Shown here in pieces: positions 18,207 through 27,606 of a DNA stretch of 64,000 nucleotides. Origin of the DNA: an uncultured Bacteroidota bacterium (lineage in GTDB: Bacteria; Bacteroidota; Bacteroidia; Bacteroidales; P3); assembly GCA_902777005.1 (NCBI GenBank), contig CACYSB010000004.1, positions 107,960 through 171,959 of the forward strand, in the 5' to 3' direction. How positions within the stretch are numbered: position 1 is the first letter of the stretch; each line of letters starts with the position of its first letter. The translations under genes were made by a program, and so were the position numbers. Below the pieces are notes generated by a model. That model had not been told where the DNA came from. It saw only the letters and a list, made by a program, of their open reading frames with translations, and searched no databases.

Positions 18207-20575
18207 AAACAATGACAGCCATGAAGAAACTCACAATAGTCATAGTGGCGTTATTCCTTGCCCTGCTGTCCACAGCCTGCCGCAAGGAGAAGCCCCTTAG
18301 CAACAAACAGTTCACCTTCAACGCCACCATCGAGCAGCCCAAGGGTGATGACGACTCCAAGGTATACCTTGAAAACGAGCACCTCATCATCTGGGAGTAC
18401 GACGACGAGATAAGCATAGGCAGCAACATGACCACCACCGGTAGCGACCACTACCGTGCGTGGCTCCTTGCCGCCAACGGCGAGAACTGGGTAGACTACA
18501 ACGGCGTGTTCCTCACCGAGCTGCCCGACGGCTCCAAGTATTTCCTCGGACTGCATCCCTCGAGCGAAAGCAACTACATCCAATCCACTGGCGGTACCGA
18601 CTTCACCGTCAGAATCAACCTGCCGAGCGTGCAGACCTACCGCAGCGGCGACAAGGGTGACTTCACCTTCGACAAACAGATGCTCCCCATGGTGGCTTGG
18701 TACGGCGGCGAATGGGACGCAGAGTACTACACCCCCTTCAACCTCGACTTCCACTCCGTCGCTGCCATAGTGCGCCTGCAGTTCGTCAACAAGACCGGCG
18801 CTGCCACAACACTCAACAACATTGTAATCACGTCGGCAGACGATAGCAAAAAGCAGCTCTGCGGCCTCTTCAACGTGAACGGCTACAAGACCTTCGACCC
18901 CTCGCTCACAGCGGCCGCCAACACCGCAGCAAACCAGACGGTGACCATCAACTGCGGCAGTCTGGAATTCCCCCAGAACAGCATCAAGACCTTCTACCTC
19001 ATACTGCCTGCCATCGCCGGCCGCGAGACCACGACAAGCTACAAGCTCACTGCCACGGTGAACACTGCCGCCGGCAGCAGCTCGCGCACCTTCACCGCCA
19101 ATACGCGCCGCAATGGCCTCACCTACATGCAGGCCCTGGAGATTAGCGACTGGAGCAGCACTCCGGCAGCAAGCATTTCCGGCAACGGCACCGCCGACCG
19201 TCCCTTCAAGGTCTACACCATTGAAGACCTGACGTATCTGCGCGAATGCTACAACGCTGCCGAGCCGCCCGCCGAACGCTACATCAACGGCCAGCCTATA
19301 ACTGCCGACACCTACATCAAGATCATGCGCACCGACATAGTGCTCGACAAGGACAACTGGAATAACGGCATACGTCACTTCGTGGGCCACATGACCGCCA
19401 TGGACTACAGGACCAACCCCGGCATCGTAGACTCCTGCAACAACGCACCCCTCTTCCAGTCTATTGACGCCGGCGGCGTGGTGGAGGGCATCACGCTCAA
19501 ATGCGGCGCCTACTTCAGTTCGTCGAGTGCCTCCGGTGTCTCGCCCTTCTGCTACAGCAATGCCGGCACCATACGCAACTGCGTGACAACGACAATACCC
19601 GGCAAGCCCAAGACCCTCACGTCGGCCTCCGCAGCCCTTGCGGGCATCTGCGTCAACAACACAGGCATCATAGACGGCTGCCGTTTCGAAGGAAGCGCCA
19701 AGGTGGAAGAAGGCCATAATTTCGCCGGCATCTGCATGAACAACCAGAGCGGCGGCGTAATCAAAGGCTGCCAGATATCGGCCACTACGCCCGCCATGAC
19801 GCTCACCTTCACCGAAGCCAGCTCCAAGGTGGCAGGCATCTGCTTCAGCAACGAGGCCGGCTGCCAAGTGAAAGACTGCTATTTCGCCACCACCATCACC
19901 GGCAGCGCCAACAACTGGGGCGGCATAGTGTACAACAACAGCGGCACCGTGGAGCACTGCTACCTGAGCCGCACCGGCCATATCTACACCAGCGCCCACG
20001 TGGGCGGTATAGTGAAGAACAACATAGGCGCCGGCTCAACAGTCAACTACTGCTGGCTCGAAGGGCAGCTGCGCGGCAATACGGTGGGCGGTATTGTCGA
20101 CAGCCTCGGCAGAGGCAGGGTCATCAACTGCTTCAGCGACGGCAGCGACGCCATCATCACCACCACCACATCCTCCAGTGCAGGAGGCGGCATAGTGTGC
20201 CTGATGAGCGGCGGCAGCATAGAGAACTGCTATGTCAACGGCCTCGATCTCATGTACCAAGCCGACGGCGCCGCTCTTGGCGGCATTGTCGGCCGAGCCA
20301 CCGGCGGCACCATCAGGAACTGCTACGCCATAGACAACCGCAACATCTTCTACGGCAGCACGTCGGGAGCCACCTACACAGGCTGCTACCTCATAGATGG
20401 CAGCCAGACCAATGTCACCAAATATGAGGAAGACAGGACTTACAATGCCCTCTATGATGCCCTGCACGCAGGCGTCGGCAGCATCACCGGCGGCAAGGAC
20501 TGGCAACATCCAACCTCTGGCGAGCCGCCCATACTGGAAGGCTACACCGTTTCCTCTTCCAAGCGCAGACATTGA
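18203..20575 (+). CDS. Fimbrillin-like (Mfa-type) lipoprotein with C-terminal GLUG-type repeats
   Basis: A lipoprotein signal peptide is present: MKKLTIVIVALFLALLSTAC, with the lipobox Cys 20 residues after the Met at 18221. The start at 18203 is chosen because ATGA overlaps the stop of the 64-residue gene; 18221 and 18197 are alternatives. Residues ~30-310 (FTFNATIEQP..., IIWEYDDEISIGSN, LDFHSVAAIVRLQFVN) resemble the Mfa-like/fimbrillin family of Bacteroidales. Residues ~430-735 carry repeats of the form GGIVxxxxGGxIxNCYxxG, typical of GLUG motifs, which occur in bacterial surface adhesins. Fimbrillins are exported as lipoproteins and polymerise at the cell surface; here the repeat region makes it more likely a tip or surface adhesin than a shaft subunit (inference). 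It ends the three-gene unit and is followed by a terminator. Confidence 0.85.
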   Translation: MKTMTAMKKLTIVIVALFLALLSTACRKEKPLSNKQFTFNATIEQPKGDDDSKVYLENEHLIIWEYDDEISIGSNMTTTGSDHYRAWLLAANGENWVDYNGVFLTELPDGSKYFLGLHPSSESNYIQSTGGTDFTVRINLPSVQTYRSGDKGDFTFDKQMLPMVAWYGGEWDAEYYTPFNLDFHSVAAIVRLQFVNKTGAATTLNNIVITSADDSKKQLCGLFNVNGYKTFDPSLTAAANTAANQTVTINCGSLEFPQNSIKTFYLILPAIAGRETTTSYKLTATVNTAAGSSSRTFTANTRRNGLTYMQALEISDWSSTPAASISGNGTADRPFKVYTIEDLTYLRECYNAAEPPAERYINGQPITADTYIKIMRTDIVLDKDNWNNGIRHFVGHMTAMDYRTNPGIVDSCNNAPLFQSIDAGGVVEGITLKCGAYFSSSSASGVSPFCYSNAGTIRNCVTTTIPGKPKTLTSASAALAGICVNNTGIIDGCRFEGSAKVEEGHNFAGICMNNQSGGVIKGCQISATTPAMTLTFTEASSKVAGICFSNEAGCQVKDCYFATTITGSANNWGGIVYNNSGTVEHCYLSRTGHIYTSAHVGGIVKNNIGAGSTVNYCWLEGQLRGNTVGGIVDSLGRGRVINCFSDGSDAIITTTTSSSAGGGIVCLMSGGSIENCYVNGLDLMYQADGAALGGIVGRATGGTIRNCYAIDNRNIFYGSTSGATYTGCYLIDGSQTNVTKYEEDRTYNALYDALHAGVGSITGGKDWQHPTSGEPPILEGYTVSSSKRRH

Positions 20576-20599
20576 ATGGTAATCCATAATGGAATATGG

Positions 20600-20628
20600 C
20601 CCCTGCGGAATGTACCGCAGGGGTTTTC
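20600..20628 (+). terminator. Intrinsic terminator of the adhesin operon
   Basis: A perfect 9-bp stem CCCCTGCGG/CCGCAGGGG with a six-base loop is followed by TTTTCTTTT, 25 bases after the lipoprotein stop. Confidence 0.9.
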
Positions 20629-20686
20629 TTTTGAATCGCAAAGGCCTAGTAGAGAAAAAGTCAACAACGAAGTAAACCAACAACCC

Positions 20687-20853
20687 TCTTCCAATTCCAG
20701 TCTTCCAATTAAAAAAAAGGTACCCCTAATTTCCAAAACCCCTCTTTATAATACTTATAACTAATTAATAATAAGATATATATAAGTAATAAAAGGGAAG
20801 GGAAAAGAAATAGATACCCCTCAAAAATCAACTGGAAGACTGGAATTGGAAGA
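20687..20853. repeat. 21-bp perfect inverted repeat enclosing an AT-rich core
   Basis: The left arm 20687-20707 (begins TCTTCCAATTCCAG) is the exact reverse complement of the right arm 20833-20853. The 125-base core is AT-rich and contains two similar words, GGTACCCCT (20719-20727) and GATACCCCT (20813-20821). The left arm also contains an internal direct repeat, TCTTCCAATT at 20687 and at 20701. The layout resembles a small non-autonomous element or a large regulatory hairpin; no target-site duplication is obvious. Confidence 0.75.
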
Positions 20854-21144
20854 CATAAAGAGAAACTAATTCACCTCTAAAAAGCAAAGAAACAATGAAA
20901 TACGACATCACCAAACCCAAAGCACCCGCAATGCCAACCCTCGGAAATGGGACAGAATGCATCAAAATTCTCCTCTCAAAGGCCTCAAAATAGATGCATG
21001 AACCCCTCGTTCGGACGCTTTTTCACACTCTTGGAGCAGATATGAGCGGTTCTGAATTTCAGTCTCAGGACCTCATTGGGGAGGAAAATTGCGACCAAAT
21101 GGCCCACCTTGTGGCCGAAAGTGGGGGTAAGATGTGCTACCGAG

Positions 21145-21200
21145 GAGGTATGAAATGGGTATGAGATGGGTATGAGAAGGACGAGAGAAGGGTATGAGAA
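21145..21200. repeat. Degenerate tandem repeats of GGGTATGAGA type
   Basis: Four to five imperfect copies of (G)GGTATGA(G/A)A occur, spaced by about 11-20 bases, just upstream of the aminotransferase promoter. Possible regulator-binding repeats or slippage products. Confidence 0.5.
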
Positions 21201-21206
21201 CATTTT

Positions 21207-21238
21207 TTTGGCAGATTCGGAATTTTTGTGTAATTTTG
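21207..21238 (+). promoter_or_regulatory. Bacteroidetes-type promoter of the aminotransferase gene
   Basis: TTTG (21207-21210), a 20-base spacer, then TAATTTTG (21231-21238), which fits TTTG-N19/20-TAnnTTTG. The start codon follows 22 bases later. Confidence 0.8.
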
Positions 21239-21260
21239 CATTTTCAAAAATTTAGCAACA

Positions 21261-22463
21261 ATGGAAATACTTTCTAACAGAATCCTCAATATGGCCGAGA
21301 GCGAGACTCTCGCCATGACAGCCAAAGCCCGTGAGCTCAAGGCCCAGGGCAAAGATGTCATCAGCCTCAGCATTGGTGAGCCCGACTTCAACACCCCCGA
21401 GGTGGTGAAGGAAGCCGCCAAAAAGGCCATTGACGACAACTTCACCCACTATCCCCCCGTGCCGGGCTATCCCGACCTGAAGGAGGCCATCTGCACCAAG
21501 CTGATGCGCGACAACGGCTTGGAGTACAAGCCCGAGCAGATTGTCGTCAGCACCGGAGCCAAGCAGAGCCTGTTCCAGGTGGTGCAGTGTCTCATCAACC
21601 CAGGTGACGAGGTGATCATCCCCACCCCCTTCTGGGTGAGCTACAAGGAGTTCGTCCGCCTGGCCGAGGGCAAGTGCGTCTTTGTGAAGACCAAGTTGGA
21701 GAATGACTTCAAGGTGACGCCCGAGCAGCTCGAGGCCGCCATCACCCCGAAGACCAAGCTCATCATGTTCTCCTCGCCGAGCAACCCCACCGGCATGCTC
21801 TACACCAAGGAAGAGCTGAAGGGCATCGCCGAGGTGGTCGCCAAGCACGAGAACCTCTTCGTGATGGCCGATGAGATTTATGAGCACATCAACTTCGTTG
21901 GCAAGCACGAGAGCATAGCCCAGTTCCCCGAGGTAAAGGAGCGCGTCATCACCGTCAACGGCGTTGCCAAAGGCTTCGCCATGACCGGCTGGCGTATCGG
22001 CTTCATCGCCGCCCCGACGGTCATCGCCAAGGCCGCCAACAAGCTTCAGGGCCAGGTGACCAGCGCCACCTGCTCGATAGCCCAGAAGGCCACCGTCTGC
22101 GCCATGCTCATGGACCCCAAGACCAGCAAGGACATCATAGACATGCGCAACATATTCCAGCAGCGCCGCGACATGGTGTACAAGCTGCTGTGCGAGATAC
22201 CGGGCCTGAAGGTGCGCCTGCCGCAGGGAGCCTTCTATTTCTTCCCCGACGTGAGCAGCTACTATGGCAAGAGCTACAACGGCACCAAGATAGAGAACTC
22301 GACCGACATGGCCTTCTATCTCCTCAACGAGGCCGGTGTGGCCACAGTGATGGGCTCGGCCTTCGGCGACGACAGCTGCATACGCCTGAGCTACGCCACC
22401 AGTGAAGACCTGCTGCGCGAGGCTCTGCGCCGCATGAAAGAGGCACTGGCCAAGCTGAAATAA
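21261..22463 (+). CDS. Pyridoxal-phosphate aminotransferase, aspartate aminotransferase family
   Basis: A class I/II fold type I aminotransferase of 400 residues, the usual family length. Visible signatures are SLSIGEPDFNTP near the N-terminus, the PSNPTG motif with the conserved Asn, ADEIYEHI (the Asp that binds the PLP pyridine nitrogen), the Schiff-base lysine K237 in NGVAKGFAMTGWRIGF, and SYATSEDLLREAL with the substrate-carboxylate Arg just before it (CIRLSYA). This subgroup usually transaminates aspartate or related amino acids with 2-oxoglutarate in the cytoplasm; exact substrate cannot be fixed from sequence. It has its own promoter and is followed by recA after 53 bases. Confidence 0.93.
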   Translation: MEILSNRILNMAESETLAMTAKARELKAQGKDVISLSIGEPDFNTPEVVKEAAKKAIDDNFTHYPPVPGYPDLKEAICTKLMRDNGLEYKPEQIVVSTGAKQSLFQVVQCLINPGDEVIIPTPFWVSYKEFVRLAEGKCVFVKTKLENDFKVTPEQLEAAITPKTKLIMFSSPSNPTGMLYTKEELKGIAEVVAKHENLFVMADEIYEHINFVGKHESIAQFPEVKERVITVNGVAKGFAMTGWRIGFIAAPTVIAKAANKLQGQVTSATCSIAQKATVCAMLMDPKTSKDIIDMRNIFQQRRDMVYKLLCEIPGLKVRLPQGAFYFFPDVSSYYGKSYNGTKIENSTDMAFYLLNEAGVATVMGSAFGDDSCIRLSYATSEDLLREALRRMKEALAKLK

Positions 22464-22516
22464 GCGTGCCTTTGCCCAATAAAACAAACATCAACAACAT
22501 TAACGACTGAAAAAAT

Positions 22517-23550
<1,034 letters not shown>

Positions 23551-23551
<1 letters not shown>

Positions 23552-24243
23552 TGAAACAACTGATACTGATAGCACTGCTGACACTCTGGGGCACCGTATG
23601 GGCCCAAGACGTAGTGCGCGACAGCGTAGCCGTGACCGCCGACACTGTTGACGTCGACGACAACGATACCATTGACGATGAAGAGAACGTCATAGGTGCC
23701 AAGCCACAGCCGAAGAGCGAGAAGAAAGAAGCCAATGTGCTTGGGGCTCCGGTGTACTATGACTTGAACGGCAGTGTGAGGGGCAGCGGCGAGACCTCAG
23801 CGGTCTATCATCGTCCGGAGCACCACTACTTCAACAACCTCGGCAGACGCTACTGTTCCTTCTTCGTGGAAGGAACACTGATTACCGGCCGGCACGACGT
23901 CGGTATCGGCGGCAACTTCACCTACCTGCCCAAGCGGTGGGGTTTTTACGTCACAGCCAACGGCGGCAAGCGCCATACCTACTTGAGCGCCGGCGCTGTA
24001 CTGCGCCTGTCGGGCTATGACTCGGGCCTCGACTGGCAGCTCTACTGTGGCGTGGGCGGCGGCGGACAGCATCTGGGCGGCGAAGTGGGAGTGCGTATGG
24101 CTCTGCCGAAGCACAACAGCAACTTCTGCTGGTCGTCGGCCTCGGTGGGCTACGCCAACTACGGCGGCTACGGCTACTTCACCTGCGGAGTGAGCCTCGA
24201 TCTGGTGGGTGTCGTGGCGCTGACAACCTTAATATTCTGGTAG
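23551..24243 (+). CDS. Small predicted exported beta-barrel-like protein of unknown function
   Basis: The start at 23551 overlaps the recA stop (TAATG) and gives a 230-residue protein with a clean signal peptide, MKQLILIALLTLWGTVWAQD. Residues ~22-60 are an acidic, low-complexity linker (VDVDDNDTIDDEENV). The C-terminal ~150 residues alternate polar and hydrophobic residues with many Gly, Tyr and Trp (GIGGNFTYLPKRWGFYVTANGG, VGGGGQHLGGEVGVRMAL, LVGVVALTTLIFW) and end in an aromatic residue, as outer-membrane barrels do. I do not recognise a named family. Three bases separate it from rel, so it is probably co-transcribed with recA and rel, although no functional link is evident. Confidence 0.8.
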
Positions 24244-24246
24244 TAC

Positions 24247-26484
24247 ATGACAGAATATGTTATAGACGAAGCGCGCGAAGAACGCGAGATACAGGCCAAG
24301 TATAGAGAACTTGTAGCGGCCTGCCGTGAGCTGAAGCCCCTCACCGACGAGGAGGAGGTCCAGATACTGCGCGCCTACCAGATAGCCAAAAAGGCACATG
24401 CCGGCACCCGCCGCAAGAGCGGCGAGCCCTATATCTTCCACCCACTGGCGGTGGCCTTGATAGCCGTCAAGGAGGTGGGGCTCGGCCCCATAGCCGTGGT
24501 GTGCGCTCTGCTGCACGACGTGGTGGAGGACACCGATATAACCCTCGACGAACTGCGTATGGTATTCGGCGACAGGGTGGCTGTCATCGTTGACGGCCTG
24601 ACCAAGATAAACGACGTCATGGTGATGCAGCAGACCGACAGCAAACAGGCGGAGAACTACCGCAAGATACTGCTGTCGATGTGCAACGATGCCTACGTCA
24701 TCTTCCTCAAGCTCTGCGACCGACTTCACAACATGCGCACGCTGGGGTCGATGAAGGACACCAAGAAGCTGGCCATAGCGAGCGAGACGTCGTACCTGTA
24801 CATACCACTGGCGCACCGCCTGGGTCTGTACAACATAAAGACCGAGCTCGAGGAGCTGGTGATGCGCTACACCAACCCCGACAAGTATACCGAGATAGAG
24901 GCCAAGATTGCCGCTACGGCAGGCACCAGCGAGAAGCTGGAGAAGTGCCTCATGGCACCCGTGAGGGAGATGCTCGACGAACAGGGCTACCGATACGAAC
25001 TGAAGACGAGGGTCAAGAGCGTATACAGCTGTTGGAAGAAGATTGAGAACAAGCACGTTGATTTCGACGAGATATTCGACCTCTACGCCATGCGCATAAT
25101 CCTCAAAGGGGTGCCACGCGAGAAGGAGAAAGAGGAGTGCTTCAAGGTCTACGCCCTCATCTCGGGCAAGTTCCCGACAAATCCCACGCGCTTCCGCGAT
25201 TGGATAACGCACCCCAAGAACAACGGCTACGAGAGCCTGCAAACCACCGTGATGACTCCCATAGGGCGCTGGGTGGAGGTGCAGATTCGCACCGAACGCA
25301 TGGACACCATTGCCGAGAAAGGCATGGCGGCACACTTCCTCTACAAGGAGGCCCACCCGGAGGAGCATATAGAAAACAACCCTGTGGAGGAATGGTTGCA
25401 GCAGATACGCACCTCGCTGGAGAACAGCGACAAGAGCGCACTGGACCTGGTGGAGGAATTCAAGGAGACACTCTACACCAAAGAGATATACCTCTTCACG
25501 CCAACCGGCAAGACCGTTGTGCTGCCCAGCCGCAGCACGGTGCTCGACTTTGCCTATGCCATACATTCCGCACTGGGTATGCACTGCATAGGCGCCAAGG
25601 TCAACGCCAAGCCTGCGGCCATAGGCCATCGCCTGCACACCGGCGACCAGGTGCAGGTGCTCACCTCGAAGAAGACCCTGCCAGTGCCGGAGTGGCTCGA
25701 CCAATGCCAGACGCCGCGTGCCAAAGAGGCCATCAAAGACTTCTTGCGGCAGCAGAAGAAAGAATATGTGGAAGAAGGACAGCGCAAGCTGGCGGGATAC
25801 TATGCCAAGCTGCATGTCAGGAACAACCAGGCGAACTTCGGGCAGTTGAAACGCTATCTGAACCAGAAGAGCGACGTGGACTTGTACTACGACATAGCAA
25901 TAGGAAACGTCACTGAGCACCAGGTTGCCGAATGTTTCGGCAAGGCCAGGCCGACACCCAAGCTGTTTTTCCTTGATAGGTACAAAGACCTCTTCGACAA
26001 CGAAGCATCACAGATGCCGTGGCAGTCGTCCGAATTAAAGTCACACCCATTCCTGCTCGACAAGGAATACGAGAACTATCCCACGGAGACAGCGCCATGT
26101 TGCAAGCCTGTGCCTGGCGACCAGGTGGTCGGCATAGTGCAGGACGGCAAGATAATGGTGCACCGCACCAACTGCCGCGAGGCTATGGACGAGATGGCCA
26201 ACCACGAGAACCACATAGTGCGCGCCAAATGGCGCCCCGGCGAACAGTTGTCACTGCTCACCGGTATCGCCCTCACGGCCATAGACAAAAAGGGGTTGCT
26301 GCAGGAGATTACACGTAGCATCTCTGAAGAGTTGGACCTAAACATGCGAGCCATAACACTGGAGGCGTCGGAGGGCGTGGCACAGGGCATCATCATGCTG
26401 TATGTGAATGACGTGGACAGTCTGAACGGTCTGATAGAAAAACTGAAGAAGATAGATGGAGTCGAAGACGTGCACCGCATTTGA
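24247..26484 (+). CDS. Bifunctional (p)ppGpp synthetase/hydrolase (Rel/SpoT type)
   Basis: 745 residues with the full long-RSH layout. The HD hydrolase domain carries HDVVEDT at residues 90-96 and the upstream SGEPYIFHPLAVA motif; the synthetase domain has RVKSVYSCWKKI and NNGYESLQTTVM near residues 325-335; TGS (IYLFTPTGKTVVLP) and a C-terminal ACT domain (TGIALTAIDKKGLLQEITR) follow. The charged motif before the G-loop is RFRDW (residues 315-319), closer to the RxKD form of bifunctional enzymes than to the ExDD form of RelA synthetases, and the HD site looks intact, so both activities are expected. It makes and degrades the alarmone under starvation. The end overlaps mazG by 29 bases. Confidence 0.96.
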   Translation: MTEYVIDEAREEREIQAKYRELVAACRELKPLTDEEEVQILRAYQIAKKAHAGTRRKSGEPYIFHPLAVALIAVKEVGLGPIAVVCALLHDVVEDTDITLDELRMVFGDRVAVIVDGLTKINDVMVMQQTDSKQAENYRKILLSMCNDAYVIFLKLCDRLHNMRTLGSMKDTKKLAIASETSYLYIPLAHRLGLYNIKTELEELVMRYTNPDKYTEIEAKIAATAGTSEKLEKCLMAPVREMLDEQGYRYELKTRVKSVYSCWKKIENKHVDFDEIFDLYAMRIILKGVPREKEKEECFKVYALISGKFPTNPTRFRDWITHPKNNGYESLQTTVMTPIGRWVEVQIRTERMDTIAEKGMAAHFLYKEAHPEEHIENNPVEEWLQQIRTSLENSDKSALDLVEEFKETLYTKEIYLFTPTGKTVVLPSRSTVLDFAYAIHSALGMHCIGAKVNAKPAAIGHRLHTGDQVQVLTSKKTLPVPEWLDQCQTPRAKEAIKDFLRQQKKEYVEEGQRKLAGYYAKLHVRNNQANFGQLKRYLNQKSDVDLYYDIAIGNVTEHQVAECFGKARPTPKLFFLDRYKDLFDNEASQMPWQSSELKSHPFLLDKEYENYPTETAPCCKPVPGDQVVGIVQDGKIMVHRTNCREAMDEMANHENHIVRAKWRPGEQLSLLTGIALTAIDKKGLLQEITRSISEELDLNMRAITLEASEGVAQGIIMLYVNDVDSLNGLIEKLKKIDGVEDVHRI

Positions 26485-27112
26485 ACGGCTGAGTGATATA
26501 CTGGACACCCTCAGAAAGGAGTGCCCGTGGGACAAAGTGCAGACCATGAAGAGCCTGCGTTACTTGACGATAGAGGAGGTGCACGAGCTGAGCGAAGCCA
26601 TCGTATCAGGCAATACCAACGATCTGAAGAAAGAGCTTGGCGACGTGGCGATGCACATACTGTTCTATTGCAAGATTGCCGAGGAACAGGGGCTCTTTAC
26701 CACAGAAGAGATATACAACACCATAAGCGACAAGCTTATAGAACGGCACCCATTTATTTACCGCAAAGACGAATACCACGGCGAGAGCTGGGAACAGCTG
26801 AAGATGCGCGAGGGGCGTAAGGACGTGCTTGAAGGGGTGCCGCAGTCGCTTCCGGCACTCATCAAAGCCGTGAGGATGCAGGAGAAGGTGGCCGGCATGA
26901 GAGAGGACAAAAAAAAGCCGGTTGCCAATATACCTTTAGGTAATTGCCAACCGGCAGATGACTGTACCGAATCGGAGTTCGGTGATTTACTGTTTGCGTT
27001 GGTGGACTGGGCGCGGTGTCACGGCATAAACGCCGACGATGCGCTGTGCGCTGCCAACCAGCGTTTCAAAGAGACTATTTCAAGCCAAGTTTTTTCTTCA
27101 CCTGAGGCATGA
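26456..27112 (+). CDS. mazG: MazG-type nucleoside triphosphate pyrophosphohydrolase with an altered C-terminal domain
   Basis: 218 residues against about 260 in typical MazG. The N-terminal domain is normal: CPWDKVQTMKSL, then the metal-binding pattern LTIEEVHELSEAI...KKELGDVAMHILFYCKI. After RMQEKVAGM, the family normally has a linker and a second EExxE helix; here this is replaced by KKKPVANIPLGNCQPADDC, encoded by a minus-strand terminator-like hairpin (26909-26955). The second half then resumes with EFGDLLFALVDWARCHGI. MazG removes pyrophosphate from NTPs, including aberrant ones. The N-terminal catalytic motif is intact, so partial activity is plausible, but the C-terminal domain, which carries activity in Escherichia coli MazG, probably cannot bind metal. 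It overlaps rel by 29 bases and the convergent ompH gene by 38 bases. Confidence 0.88.
   Translation: MESKTCTAFERLSDILDTLRKECPWDKVQTMKSLRYLTIEEVHELSEAIVSGNTNDLKKELGDVAMHILFYCKIAEEQGLFTTEEIYNTISDKLIERHPFIYRKDEYHGESWEQLKMREGRKDVLEGVPQSLPALIKAVRMQEKVAGMREDKKKPVANIPLGNCQPADDCTESEFGDLLFALVDWARCHGINADDALCAANQRFKETISSQVFSSPEA
26909..26955 (-). terminator. Minus-strand terminator-like hairpin inside mazG
   Basis: On the minus strand, a 39-base hairpin (outer stem GCCGGTTG/CAACCGGC, inner pairs with one bulge and a TACCT/AGGTA tip) is followed by eight T. It lies 119 bases after the ompH stop at 27075, the right place for the end of the bamA-ompH operon. On the plus strand there is no T-run after the hairpin, so mazG would not be terminated. 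Confidence 0.8.
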
Positions 27113-27587
27113 TATCGTCGCCGCCCTCATCGTAGAGGACCGCAGCGGTGCCCGTATCGAAGATATAGGTGTAGCCACCCTCTTTGGCGACATCGGCGAT
27201 GGCTTTCTTGGCACGGTCGATAATGGGCTTCAGCAACTCAGCCTCGCGCTCCTGGAGCTGTTTCTGGGCGTTCTGCTGGAACTCCTCGATGCGAGCAGCC
27301 ATATCCTGTATCTCGCGTTGTTTGGTCTGACGGATAAGTTCGGTCCAGCCAGCCTGGTTGGCCACATAATCGTTGTAGCGCTTCTCGGCCTCGGCCTGCA
27401 TGGACTTGAGGGTCTCCTCAAGTTCAGCCACCTCGCCCTGCAGCACAGTCTGTGCCGAGTCACGGCCAGGCATAATCTGCATCAGATCGTTGGAGTTGAT
27501 GTGTCCGAATTTAGTGTTCTTCTGAGCCATGGTGCTGCCACCGAAAGCAAGCAGGCATACCATGATTGCGATTAAGCTTTTTTTCAT
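27075..27587 (-). CDS. OmpH/Skp-family periplasmic chaperone
   Basis: 170 residues: signal peptide MKKSLIAIMVCLLAFGGSTMA, then FGHINSNDLMQIMPGRDSA, a long charged helical stretch (residues ~50-130, rich in Glu, Gln, Arg) and a C-terminal GGYTYIFDTGTAAVLYDEGGDDI. This is the standard OmpH/Skp plan, in which trimers with helical arms hold unfolded outer-membrane proteins in the periplasm and hand them to the BAM complex. It is the second of two ompH genes below bamA, 19 bases after the first, as in Porphyromonas. The 3' end overlaps mazG by 38 bases on the other strand. Confidence 0.93.
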   Translation of the reverse strand: MKKSLIAIMVCLLAFGGSTMAQKNTKFGHINSNDLMQIMPGRDSAQTVLQGEVAELEETLKSMQAEAEKRYNDYVANQAGWTELIRQTKQREIQDMAARIEEFQQNAQKQLQEREAELLKPIIDRAKKAIADVAKEGGYTYIFDTGTAAVLYDEGGDDIMPQVKKKLGLK

Positions 27588-27606
27588 CTTGTATACTGTT
27601 TATATA

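Larger units (their letters stand above)
20629..21206. other. Gene-free stretch of about 580 bases
   Basis: No convincing coding sequence is seen on either strand. It holds a 21-bp inverted repeat (20687-20853), AT-rich sequence, and short degenerate repeats near 21145-21200, up to the promoter of the aminotransferase gene. Confidence 0.7.

Noticed and set aside
24229..25920. 563-codon minus-strand frame opposite rel
   Set aside because: The plus strand encodes all RSH motifs; the antisense frame has no known features.
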